37,636 nucleotides of DNA, from positions 1 to 37,636 of the forward strand of contig JAEYOY010000071.1 in the NCBI GenBank assembly GCA_023411215.1. The letters run 5' to 3'. Below, piece by piece: positions 24,369-31,488 of the stretch. Both the position numbers and the translations under genes were made by a program. The notes beneath the pieces were generated by a model. That model saw only the letters and a program-made list of their open reading frames with translations. It did not search any database and was not told the origin of the DNA. This DNA is from Bacillota bacterium (GTDB taxonomy: Bacteria > Bacillota > Clostridia > Lachnospirales > Lachnospiraceae). How positions within the stretch are numbered: the stretch's first letter is position 1; the number at the start of each line of letters is the position of its first letter.

Positions 24369-25346
24369 ATGAGAAAAGGGTTGATTATCGGTATATGGTT
24401 ATGCTTTTTCGTTATAACACTTGGAGGTTGTCATCGGTCTTCTGGAGATTTTCTGTCCTATGAGGAATTGGCCGCCAATACCGGTTATGCGATGGATAAT
24501 CGATTATCGCAATCTGATTTTTTTTCTGAAGATCTGGTTCTTATTACCGCGGAAGATAACCACGGCGAGGATGCTTTGTTGACCTCAGGCTCCTGTCTTC
24601 TGGTGAATGTGACTGATCAAAAAATGATATATGCAGATAATGTATATGATCGTCTCTATCCAGCCAGTTTGACAAAATTAATGACTGCTTTGGTGGTACT
24701 TCAATATGGAGAACTCACCGATTTAGTTACGATAAGCTACAATGCTTCTCATATCACGGAGGGTGGTGCTAAGCTCTGCGGTTTTCAGGAGGGCGATATA
24801 ATCAGCATGGATGCATTACTGAAGAGCCTATTGGTTTATTCCGGTAACGATGCCGCCATCGCAATTGCAGATCATATATCCGGAAGCGAAGAAGCATTTG
24901 TTAAATTAATGAATGAGGAAGCCGAGAAAATCGGAGCTGTGCATACTCATTTCATGAATTCCAGCGGCCTGCATGATGACAATCAATATACAACTGCTTA
25001 TGATATGTATCTTATTTTTCATGAGCTAACTAATTACGAAACTTTTCGTACCATCATAGGTACAGCCTCATACACAGCTGAATACATGGATAAGGACACG
25101 AATCCAAAGGAAAAGACGTTTAAAGCAACCAATTCATACTTAAGCAGCGATGCAACCGCTCCGGAAGGAATTCAGATACTGGGTGGTAAAACTGGTACAA
25201 CAAGAAAAGCTGGTAACTGTCTTGTTCTTCTTAGTAAGGACTCCTTGGAGAAAGAGTATATCTCAGTTATCATGAAGGCTCCTGATAGTAAAAACCTGTA
25301 TTCACAGATGACTCATTTATTATCTTTTACTAATGTGGATCAATGA
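24369..25346 (+). CDS. D-alanyl-D-alanine carboxypeptidase, lipoprotein (DacA/DacF type)
   Basis: Serine-type D,D-carboxypeptidase (peptidase family S11, low-molecular-weight PBP) that trims the terminal D-Ala of peptidoglycan pentapeptides. The catalytic motifs are Ser100-L-T-Lys103, Ser158-G-Asn160 and Lys274-T-Gly276. The N-terminus has a lipobox LGG-Cys21, predicting a lipid-anchored protein rather than the C-terminal amphipathic anchor common in DacA; the 325-residue protein ends soon after the catalytic domain. The start is the ATG nine bases after CAGGAG; the ATG at 24360 directly abuts that site. It is adjacent to the rod-shape cluster but separated by repeats and a terminator. Confidence 0.92.
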   Translation: MRKGLIIGIWLCFFVITLGGCHRSSGDFLSYEELAANTGYAMDNRLSQSDFFSEDLVLITAEDNHGEDALLTSGSCLLVNVTDQKMIYADNVYDRLYPASLTKLMTALVVLQYGELTDLVTISYNASHITEGGAKLCGFQEGDIISMDALLKSLLVYSGNDAAIAIADHISGSEEAFVKLMNEEAEKIGAVHTHFMNSSGLHDDNQYTTAYDMYLIFHELTNYETFRTIIGTASYTAEYMDKDTNPKEKTFKATNSYLSSDATAPEGIQILGGKTGTTRKAGNCLVLLSKDSLEKEYISVIMKAPDSKNLYSQMTHLLSFTNVDQ

Positions 25347-25507
25347 TTTTTATTGGCCTAAGCTCTTTGTGTATATGTGATTTATGATAATAATTATGGT
25401 AGAATATAAATGAATCAAAGGACGTATTTGGCATAATTCGACAATTCTAGCAGGCTGTAAATGGTTTTTATATTATTAGAAAACATCTTCAATTTAATAT
25501 TTTATAG

Positions 25508-25536
25508 TTGTTTTTCCATGCTTATTGTACTATAAT
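25508..25536 (+). promoter_or_regulatory. Putative promoter for the small P-loop gene
   Basis: TTGTTT (25508-25513) and TATAAT (25531-25536) are 17 bases apart, leaving a leader of about 90 bases. The remainder of the 284-base dacA gap shows no clear terminator or gene. Confidence 0.55.
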
Positions 25537-25630
25537 TAATATATAAAGTTTGTTTTTTAAGATAAATTGTACAATTCAATATTTGGCACCGCACATCTTT
25601 CGTTGCGTCCACATTAAGGAGGAGATTACA

Positions 25631-26050
25631 ATGATACAGATAATTTCAGGTGAGAAGGGTAAGGGTAAGACAAAAATCCTTATCGAAAAAGCAAACACCG
25701 AAGTGAGAGCTGCAAAGGGAAGCATTGTTTATCTTGACAAAAGCAACAAGCATATGTACGAATTGAGTAATAAGATCAGATTAGAAAATGTACGAGATTA
25801 TTTCATTGAGAATCAAAGCGAGTTCATCGGTTTTATCTGCGGTATCTTATCCGGTAATCATGATCTACAGACTATTTATCTGGATAGCTTCCTAAAAATT
25901 GCTTATATTAATGAGAATGATTTTGAAACTGTCTTCTCCAAATTAGAAAAGATATCTGAGGCGTTTCATGTTGATTTAGTATTGAGTGTCTCCAAGAATG
26001 CTGATCAACTTCCTGAAAGTGTAAAGAAGAATGTAATTGTATCTTTATAA
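25631..26050 (+). CDS. Small P-loop protein of unknown function
   Basis: A 139-residue protein whose only clear motif is an N-terminal Walker A, GEKGKGKT at 7-14. The phrase GSIVYLDKSNKHMYEL follows and DLQTIYLDSFLK at mid-length could be a Walker B-like strand ending in Asp. No transmembrane segment is apparent. Such short Clostridia proteins are sometimes labelled 'PilT-like' or 'ATP-binding', without experimental support. The ATG follows AAGGAGGA; the frame extends upstream to 25550 but that part has no ribosome site. It is monocistronic, with its own promoter and terminator. Confidence 0.75.
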   Translation: MIQIISGEKGKGKTKILIEKANTEVRAAKGSIVYLDKSNKHMYELSNKIRLENVRDYFIENQSEFIGFICGILSGNHDLQTIYLDSFLKIAYINENDFETVFSKLEKISEAFHVDLVLSVSKNADQLPESVKKNVIVSL

Positions 26051-26070
26051 GATGCTAAATTTATAGAATA

Positions 26071-26102
26071 AAAGGAGCGCCGGATTACTGTCGCTCCTTT
26101 TT
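26071..26102 (+). terminator. Intrinsic terminator after the P-loop gene
   Basis: AAAGGAGCG (26071-26079) pairs with CGCTCCTTT (26092-26100), followed by T. It is 20 bases past the stop codon. Confidence 0.9.
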
Positions 26103-26190
26103 GCATGAGAAATATTAAAAGCCTGCTTGCAAATTATTCACACCAATCTTGCATGCTGCCAAAACACCGCGAATTTGGGCATCAGCACAA

Positions 26191-26233
26191 ATTCATAACA
26201 ATAGAAAGCTCGCAAAGCGTGCTTTCTATTGTT
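26191..26233 (-). repeat. 43-bp palindromic repeat, copy 2 (inverted)
   Basis: AACAATAGAAAGC (26197-26209) pairs with GCTTTCTATTGTT (26221-26233); an inner CGC/GCG with AAA loop extends the stem to 16 bp with one T/T mismatch. Its reverse complement matches copy 1 at 38 of 43 positions. It lies between two converging genes and could also act as a terminator hairpin. Confidence 0.8.
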
Positions 26234-26237
26234 TACC

Positions 26238-26264
26238 GATTGAAAAATCTTAGATTTTTCAATC
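26238..26264 (-). terminator. Hairpin abutting the DUF378 stop codon
   Basis: GATTGAAAAATC (26238-26249) and GATTTTTCAATC (26253-26264) form a perfect 12-bp stem with a 3-base loop, touching the DUF378 stop codon. The T tract is inside the stem rather than after it, so terminator activity is plausible but not certain. Confidence 0.5.
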
Positions 26265-26461
26265 TATTCATTTCTAAGTCTTCCAAAGAAACTTAGTGCA
26301 TATAAACCTGAAACGCCGACTAACGCATAAACAATTCTGGATACCAAAGTCATATCTCCGAAAATCGCTCTTACTAAATCAAAGCTGAAGAATCCAATCA
26401 AGCCCCAATTTATTGCGCCAATTACCACCAAAATTAATGCGATATAATCCAATGTTTTCAT
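26264..26461 (-). CDS. DUF378 family small membrane protein
   Basis: A 65-residue protein with two transmembrane helices (about 4-26 and 40-59). MKTLDYIALILVVIGAINWG and VVIGAINWGLIGFF with a C-terminal SGLYAL are the DUF378 pattern. Function unknown. AAGGAGG precedes the ATG on the reverse strand. It is the only supported reverse-strand gene in the window and is transcribed towards the P-loop gene, with two hairpins between their ends. Confidence 0.9.
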   Translation of the reverse strand: MKTLDYIALILVVIGAINWGLIGFFSFDLVRAIFGDMTLVSRIVYALVGVSGLYALSFFGRLRNE

Positions 26462-26547
26462 AAAAAACCTCCTTCATGACAAATAGTAATTCGAAGTTCT
26501 TTATATCCCTCTTTCAAAACCACTGATCAGTAATTATGAAATTCATA

Positions 26548-26567
26548 TAAAGAGATTACTCTCTTTA
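26548..26567. promoter_or_regulatory. Palindrome between divergent genes
   Basis: TAAAGAGA and TCTCTTTA form a perfect 8-bp dyad around TTAC, in the 296-base gap between the divergent DUF378 and HlyD-like genes. It may be an operator or simply a hairpin in the DUF378 leader. On the reverse strand TTGCTT and TAAATA 17 bases apart form a weak promoter candidate for DUF378. Confidence 0.35.
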
Positions 26568-26618
26568 CATAGAATAACCTATTTATTGACTTTTATACAT
26601 AAAAGCAATAAATGTATC

Positions 26619-26627
26619 TGCTATAAT
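26619..26627 (+). promoter_or_regulatory. Extended -10 promoter for the HlyD-like/sepF cluster
   Basis: TGCTATAAT is a perfect extended -10 (TGn-TATAAT). There is no good -35 at 17 bases; a TTGACT lies too far upstream (26585). A second TATAAT occurs at 26716. Confidence 0.5.
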
Positions 26628-26757
26628 AATGTGTATTATTAATGATTTATTAATACTTTGTTACTAATTTTAATAAAAACGTCAGAAAGGGGTTTAAAAA
26701 TCATTGAAAACTAAGTATAATGTTTAAGTAAACAAAGCCGAAATAGGAGGCCATTGC

Positions 26758-28146
26758 TTGAATAACAATAATAAAGTTGTAAAATTCAAAAGACGAAAAA
26801 ATATTAATATCGGTATTATTGTATTTTTGATTTTGTTTTTATATATTGCTATTAATGTTTATATCTATTTTACTAAGGAACAACTATCAATCTATGAGGT
26901 TCACGAAGGCACCACTGCAATAGACAATCGTATCAACGCCCTTATCCTTCGTGAAGAGCAGATCATTACTTCATCGAAAGCAGGCTATGTCTCTTACTAT
27001 CAGAAGGAAGGTGCCCGTGTTGCTAAAAATGCGTATATTTATTCTCTGGATGATAGTGGTCACATGCTTGATGTGATTGCAACCGGTGATGTCCCAATTA
27101 CTTTGTCTGAGAAAAACAACGCTGAACTCCTTCACTCGATTAGGGCTTTCCGTAATTCCTTCCGAGACGAGAATTATAAAAAGATATATGATTTTAAAGA
27201 GGATGCACAAAGTACGGTTCTGGATATTCTTAATACAACTATGCTCACTAACGAACAAGTCTTATTGGAGGAAACAGGTCAAACCTATGCATATGATATA
27301 GTGTCAAGTCCACTCAGCGGAATCGTATCTTATTATACGGATGGTTTTGAAGCAATAACGGAAGAGAGCGTCAATACTGAGATGTTCAATACAGAGAACT
27401 ATGTTAGGACAAGCCTTCGAACCTCCGATATCATAGATGTGAATATCCCAATCTATAAGCTGATCACTTCCGAGCAGTGGAAGCTGGTGCTTTCTTTGAG
27501 TGAAGATCAATATGATAAGCTACAAGGGAAAGAACAGATCCGTTTCACCGTTCTGGAGGATGATTTTGATATGACCGGTGCACTTACCCTAAGCAAGAGA
27601 GGCTCTGATTACTTTGCCGTGATTACTATGAATAAATATCTTTCAAATTATCTCGAGGAGCGGTTTCTCGAAGTGGAATTGGATTTTGATACGGTAGAAG
27701 GGCTTAAAATACCCTTGACCTCCATCATAGATAAAGACTTTTATCTTGTTCCTATCGAATATTTTTCCATGGGTGCGAATAGCACCGATAATGGCTTGAT
27801 TGTGGAAACCTATGATGAGAAATCAGGTGAGGCAAAGTATAAATTTGTATCTACTGATATCTATTTCCAGGATGATGCCTATGCTTATGTAGATACGGAT
27901 CTTTTTCCGGCTGGTACTTATATTCATTCCTCTACCAATACAGAACGATATACGCTAGGACCGACGAACAAGCTCACAGGGGTATATAACGTCAACCTGG
28001 GTTATGCTGTTTTTAAGTATATAGAAATATTATATCAGAATGAGGAATATGCAATTGTTAGTAAAACTACGAAAAATGGTCTGTCCGCCTATGACCAGAT
28101 CGCACTGGACGGTACTATTGCAAAGAATCAAGCTATTATATATTAA
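26758..28146 (+). CDS. HlyD-like membrane-anchored protein upstream of yggS-sepF
   Basis: A 463-residue protein with a basic N-terminus (KVVKFKRRK), one transmembrane helix at about 19-38 and a large extracytoplasmic part. The stretches KAGYVSYYQKEGARVAKNAYIYSLD and SPLSGIVSYYTDGFE look like the two halves of a biotinyl-lipoyl-like hairpin domain, as in HlyD/membrane-fusion proteins, and homologues in Clostridia are annotated as HlyD-family. No ABC transporter is nearby; the constant neighbourhood of yggS-sepF-ylmH-divIVA instead suggests a role in the envelope or division, which is inference. It starts at TTG, seven bases after AGGAGG. Confidence 0.75.
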   Translation: MNNNNKVVKFKRRKNINIGIIVFLILFLYIAINVYIYFTKEQLSIYEVHEGTTAIDNRINALILREEQIITSSKAGYVSYYQKEGARVAKNAYIYSLDDSGHMLDVIATGDVPITLSEKNNAELLHSIRAFRNSFRDENYKKIYDFKEDAQSTVLDILNTTMLTNEQVLLEETGQTYAYDIVSSPLSGIVSYYTDGFEAITEESVNTEMFNTENYVRTSLRTSDIIDVNIPIYKLITSEQWKLVLSLSEDQYDKLQGKEQIRFTVLEDDFDMTGALTLSKRGSDYFAVITMNKYLSNYLEERFLEVELDFDTVEGLKIPLTSIIDKDFYLVPIEYFSMGANSTDNGLIVETYDEKSGEAKYKFVSTDIYFQDDAYAYVDTDLFPAGTYIHSSTNTERYTLGPTNKLTGVYNVNLGYAVFKYIEILYQNEEYAIVSKTTKNGLSAYDQIALDGTIAKNQAIIY

Positions 28147-28156
28147 TCGTGTTTGA

Positions 28157-28268
28157 ATGAAAATCCAAAGACTGAGGCTATTTCATAAAATAAATGAAAG
28201 TCTAATAGAGAATTTTCATTTATCAAGTATGATGAAAGTCCAAAAAGCGATCTTTCATTACCAAGTAT
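28157..28268 (+). repeat. Three tandem hairpin units before yggS
   Basis: Units begin at 28157, 28194 and 28232 (period 37-38). Each has ATGAAA on the left and TTTCAT on the right; units 2 and 3 share ATGAAAGTC and end CAAGTAT, while unit 1 is more diverged. Together they fill most of the 150-base gap to yggS and stop shortly before its ribosome site. Confidence 0.7.
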
Positions 28269-28296
28269 TTGGATATGTTAATTAGGAGGTTATGAC

Positions 28297-29061
28297 ATGA
28301 TGAAAGACAACATAGAGCAAATCGAGCAGAGAATTCAAGCTGCTTGCGATCGAAGCGGAAGAAACCGCTCTGAGGTTACCCTGATTGCGGTTAGCAAGAC
28401 AAAACCAAACGAGATGCTCCGTGAGGCCTATCACTTAGGCATGAGACATTTTGGCGAAAACAAGGTACAGGAATTAATGCAAAAACAGGAAGACCTTAAT
28501 TCTGAATTTCCAGAGGGTGTATACTGGCACCTGATCGGCCATCTGCAGCGTAATAAGGTAAAATATATTGTTGACAAGGTTGCCTTAATTCATTCCATAG
28601 ATTCCTTACGTCTTGCAGAGCAGATTGAAGAAGAAGCAACTAAGAAGGGTGTTATTTGCGAGGTATTGATTGAAGTAAATATCGCAGATGAGGATACGAA
28701 ATACGGAGTGAAAGCAGAAGAGACAGCTGCCCTGATTGAAGACATTTCGCAGCTTCCCCATATTCTTGTCCGTGGTTTAATGACAATTGCACCTTATGTA
28801 GAAAATCCAGAGAAAAACAGGATGTATTTTAAGAAATTGAGACAATTATATGTTGACATAAAATCAAAAAACGCAGATAATAATGATAATGGAAACATTT
28901 CCAAATATGATGAATCTAGGATGACCCCAAGTCTGAAACAGTTTAATATCCTATCTATGGGCATGACAGGAGATTTTGAAGTAGCAATAGAAGAGGGTGC
29001 CACCATGATACGAGTTGGGACAGGCATTTTCGGCGAGCGCGATTATTCTATCCGCAGCTAG
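28297..29061 (+). CDS. PLP homeostasis protein YggS/YlmE (PLPBP)
   Basis: A 254-residue PLP-binding protein of the COG0325 family, which keeps PLP and amino-acid pools balanced without known enzymatic activity. The PLP lysine is Lys34 in LIAVSKTKP. HFGENKVQEL, WHLIGHLQRNKVKY, HSIDSLRLAEQI, RGLMTIAPY, LSMGMTGDFEVAIEEGATMIRVGTGIFG are the family signatures. A short low-complexity stretch near residues 188-205 (SKNADNNDNGNIS) is an insert compared with Bacillus YlmE. The ATG seven bases after AGGAGG is used; a second ATG follows immediately. It heads the yggS-sepF-ylmH-divIVA order familiar from Firmicutes division clusters. Confidence 0.95.
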   Translation: MMKDNIEQIEQRIQAACDRSGRNRSEVTLIAVSKTKPNEMLREAYHLGMRHFGENKVQELMQKQEDLNSEFPEGVYWHLIGHLQRNKVKYIVDKVALIHSIDSLRLAEQIEEEATKKGVICEVLIEVNIADEDTKYGVKAEETAALIEDISQLPHILVRGLMTIAPYVENPEKNRMYFKKLRQLYVDIKSKNADNNDNGNISKYDESRMTPSLKQFNILSMGMTGDFEVAIEEGATMIRVGTGIFGERDYSIRS

Positions 29062-29138
29062 CAATTGTCTGTTAATTTATAACATAGAACGTATGCTACG
29101 TGAGCACTTACAACTTTGCGAAGCGAATAAAGGTTTAT

Positions 29139-29160
29139 GCCGCAAGCGGCGAGATGGAGG
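29139..29160 (+). promoter_or_regulatory. GC-rich hairpin just before the sepF ribosome site
   Basis: GCCG (29139-29142) and CGGC (29147-29150) close on a CAAG loop, six bases before GGAGG. Similar short GCC/GGC hairpins precede the mreD and divIVA ribosome sites. Confidence 0.4.
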
Positions 29161-29169
29161 TATAGACAA

Positions 29170-29745
29170 ATGTCTAATATTTTTAAAAATTTTCTTAACT
29201 CAATGAAATTGACCGAAGATGAGGACGATTATGAGGAATATCTGAACGATGAGTCCGAGAAAGAGCTGAAAAGGGCTATGCGTGCAGAACGTAAAGAAGC
29301 AAAAAGCGAGAGATATACTGAACCACCAAAGAGCCAGACAGTAGCATCTGCATCAAATACGGTTGTAAATAATGATTTCAAAAAGGAGAGGATTGCTAAG
29401 ATGGAAAGAAGTACAGCAAGTAAGGTTGTACCGATCCGCACAACCCCCAAGGGACTTGAGGTTTGCATTATGAAGCCTACCTCCTTTGAAGATTCTCAAG
29501 AAATTTGCGACATGCTTTTAACAGGAAGAGCGACTGTGATCAATTTGGAAGGCTTCGATGACAAATTAGCGCAACGGACCATGGATTTTATCTCTGGCTC
29601 TGTATATGCAATTAACGGCAAGCTGCATCGTATCTCCAATGCAATCTTTATTGTATCTCCTGATACGGTTGATATCTCCGGTGATTATCTTGATATAATT
29701 CAGGAAAGCGGTTTTGAACCTCCGACCTTCCATAACAAGTTCTAG
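29170..29745 (+). CDS. sepF: Cell division protein SepF
   Basis: Membrane-associated FtsZ anchor that bundles FtsZ filaments at the septum. The 191-residue protein has an N-terminal amphipathic membrane helix (MSNIFKNFLNSMKL), an acidic and charged linker (about 18-95) and the C-terminal SepF domain with VCIMKPTSFEDSQEICDMLL, RATVINLEGFDDKLAQRTMDFISGSVYAINGKL in the usual order. The ATG nine bases after GGAGG is used; an in-frame ATG at 29137 lies in the upstream hairpin. ylmH begins three bases after its stop. Confidence 0.95.
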   Translation: MSNIFKNFLNSMKLTEDEDDYEEYLNDESEKELKRAMRAERKEAKSERYTEPPKSQTVASASNTVVNNDFKKERIAKMERSTASKVVPIRTTPKGLEVCIMKPTSFEDSQEICDMLLTGRATVINLEGFDDKLAQRTMDFISGSVYAINGKLHRISNAIFIVSPDTVDISGDYLDIIQESGFEPPTFHNKF

Positions 29746-29748
29746 GCC

Positions 29749-30522
29749 ATGATGAATTTGGATAAGAACGAACAACTGTTACGCCGAAGACTTCTAGATT
29801 TGGCGAATACAGCATATAATCGGGGAATCTGTATGTTTTCTGATTTCCTGAATCTGAACGAACAGAACATATTTCTTAGCCTCAAAAATGAATTGCCAAG
29901 GATAAAGTATTTTACTTACGGAGGTTTTCAGGATGCCGAGAGAAAAATACTTTGTTTTTGTGGAAACGATCAGATTAGTAGTATAGAAGAGATTAATTTT
30001 CCCATAGCATGTATCAAGGTAGTCCCGTTAAACCAGCGCTTTTCGGATAGCTTAAACCATAGAGATTTTTTGGGGGCGGTATTAAATCTTGGATTAGATC
30101 GCAGCAAGGTTGGTGACATTCTGATCGATGCAAATGAAGGTTATCTGTTTGCTCATACTACCATTAGTCCTTTTATACTGGAGCAATTAATTAAGGTGAA
30201 ACACACCATGGTCAGTACCGGGCAGATTGATCAGCATGACTTTCATTATGAACCAAAATATATTGAGGTGGTAGGTACGGTATCCTCGGCACGCTTGGAC
30301 AGCATCCTTGCAGTAGCATTTCATAGCTCCCGAAGCAGCTTATCCGGCTTGATTGAGGGTGGCAAGGTCTTTGTTAACGGTAAGGAGGTTCTCTCAAACA
30401 GCTGCATGCTAAAGGAGAATGATGTAGTCTCTGTTCGAGGTCTGGGTAAATTTCTTTATGTTGGCACTTCCTATCAGACCAAGAAGGGTCGATACAGCGT
30501 CAAAATATTATTGTATTCTTAA
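29749..30522 (+). CDS. ylmH: S4-domain RNA-binding protein YlmH
   Basis: A 257-residue protein with an N-terminal YlmH domain and a C-terminal S4 RNA-binding domain (about 183-240: RLDSILAVAFHSSRSSLSGLIEGGKVFVNGKEV pattern). The Bacillus homologue acts on stalled large ribosomal subunits carrying peptidyl-tRNA, a recent assignment for this family. Typical stretches include YFTYGGFQDAERKI and FLGAVLNLGLDRSKVGDI. No good ribosome site lies before the paired ATGs, and only three bases separate it from sepF, so it is probably translated by coupling. Confidence 0.9.
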   Translation: MMNLDKNEQLLRRRLLDLANTAYNRGICMFSDFLNLNEQNIFLSLKNELPRIKYFTYGGFQDAERKILCFCGNDQISSIEEINFPIACIKVVPLNQRFSDSLNHRDFLGAVLNLGLDRSKVGDILIDANEGYLFAHTTISPFILEQLIKVKHTMVSTGQIDQHDFHYEPKYIEVVGTVSSARLDSILAVAFHSSRSSLSGLIEGGKVFVNGKEVLSNSCMLKENDVVSVRGLGKFLYVGTSYQTKKGRYSVKILLYS

Positions 30523-30587
30523 ATCCGGATGCCAATGGCATCATACCGATAAACAAAAAACAATATCCCTACTATATGGAGGTATTT

Positions 30588-31268
30588 ATGTTTACATCAT
30601 CAGAGATACAGGAGAAAGAATTCAAGACAGGTATTGGTTATGATAAGAAGGAGGTTGAGCAGTTCCTCAAGGAGCTTTCCACCGATTATGAAGGCCTTCG
30701 TAATGAGAACGAGAGTCTGAAATGTAAATTGAAGGACGCAACAGATAGCCTTAGCTACTATAAATCCATCGAAAAGACGTTACAGAGAGCCCTGATCCTT
30801 GCCGAGAAGACCGCCCAGGATACCAAGAATACCGCACTTAGAGAAGCAGATGCCATAGAGATGGAAGCGAGAACAAAAGCCAGCCAGATCTTAGAGGATG
30901 CCAGAAAACAGATTGAATTCATTGAACATAAAACCTTGAATTTGATGCAACAATATGATCTATTTAAGATTCATTTTGAGAATCTGTTACATGCACAGAT
31001 CGAATTGATCAATAGTAAAAGCTTTTCTGTTAATACCGATGATTTTCGTTATAGGGAGTCTGAAGCGCCAAAGGAAGTATCCGAGCAGGTAGCTGCTACG
31101 GAAGCATTCCCGAATCAGGAAACCGAGTCAGAGAAGGAACTTTCCAGACAGTACGATGAGGAGCTTAGTGATCTGAATCAAATCAAATTCGATTTTCTGG
31201 AAGAACCGGATGCGAAGAGTTACCACACAGAAGATGGTTTTGAGTTCCTTACCATGAAGGATGAATAA
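30588..31268 (+). CDS. divIVA: DivIVA-family protein
   Basis: Coiled-coil protein that binds curved membrane at poles and septa. The 226-residue protein opens with FTSSEIQEKEFKTGIGYDKKEVEQFLKEL, the lipid-binding DivIVA domain in short form (phenylalanine 2 and the following positively charged turn), then coiled coil to about residue 145 (RALILAEKTAQDTKNTALREADAIE), and an acidic tail (ESEKELSRQYDEELSDLNQ). The ATG five bases after GGAGG is used; an in-frame ATG at 30576 sits on that site. It ends the sepF cluster. Confidence 0.92.
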   Translation: MFTSSEIQEKEFKTGIGYDKKEVEQFLKELSTDYEGLRNENESLKCKLKDATDSLSYYKSIEKTLQRALILAEKTAQDTKNTALREADAIEMEARTKASQILEDARKQIEFIEHKTLNLMQQYDLFKIHFENLLHAQIELINSKSFSVNTDDFRYRESEAPKEVSEQVAATEAFPNQETESEKELSRQYDEELSDLNQIKFDFLEEPDAKSYHTEDGFEFLTMKDE

Positions 31269-31305
31269 ACAGAAAGCACGCATTTCAAACTTTCTATAAT
31301 CATGA
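31267..31305 (+). repeat. 43-bp palindromic repeat, copy 3 (after divIVA)
   Basis: AGAAAGCACGC and AACTTTCTAT with the trailing ATCATGA match copy 1 at about 30 of 37 aligned positions. It starts at the divIVA stop codon. Arms are AGAAAG/CTTTCT. Confidence 0.65.
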
Positions 31306-31368
31306 CCTAGGAGGATAGCATAGCCTCGTCTTATCGTTGATGCGGTTATGCTATATTTTATATGATTC

Positions 31369-31398
31369 AAAAAAGTTTGCTATGCAAACTTTTTTATA
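31369..31398. terminator. Bidirectional terminator between divIVA and aroB
   Basis: AAAAAAGTTTGC (31369-31380) pairs perfectly with GCAAACTTTTTT (31384-31395) around TAT, with A and T tracts on either side. A second, longer hairpin (ATAGCATAGCC with GGTTATGCTAT, 31316-31354) precedes it. Confidence 0.88.
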
Positions 31399-31488
31399 TA
31401 CAAGAATATTAAGACCAGCTTTTCTTCAATCATTTATCTAATCAATGAATGATAATAACATACACTTTAATACGAAGGGAACTAGCGC

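Noticed and set aside
25550..25630. N-terminal extension of the small P-loop protein
   Set aside because: The extension has no ribosome site, while the ATG at 25631 has a full one and places Walker A near the N-terminus.
26105..26296. Forward 63-codon frame through the DUF378 3' region
   Set aside because: It reads through a palindromic repeat and a hairpin and overlaps a well-supported reverse-strand gene.
31340..31441. Short frame after an AGGAGG between divIVA and aroB
   Set aside because: About 33 codons running through two terminator hairpins with poor spacing; no family resemblance.
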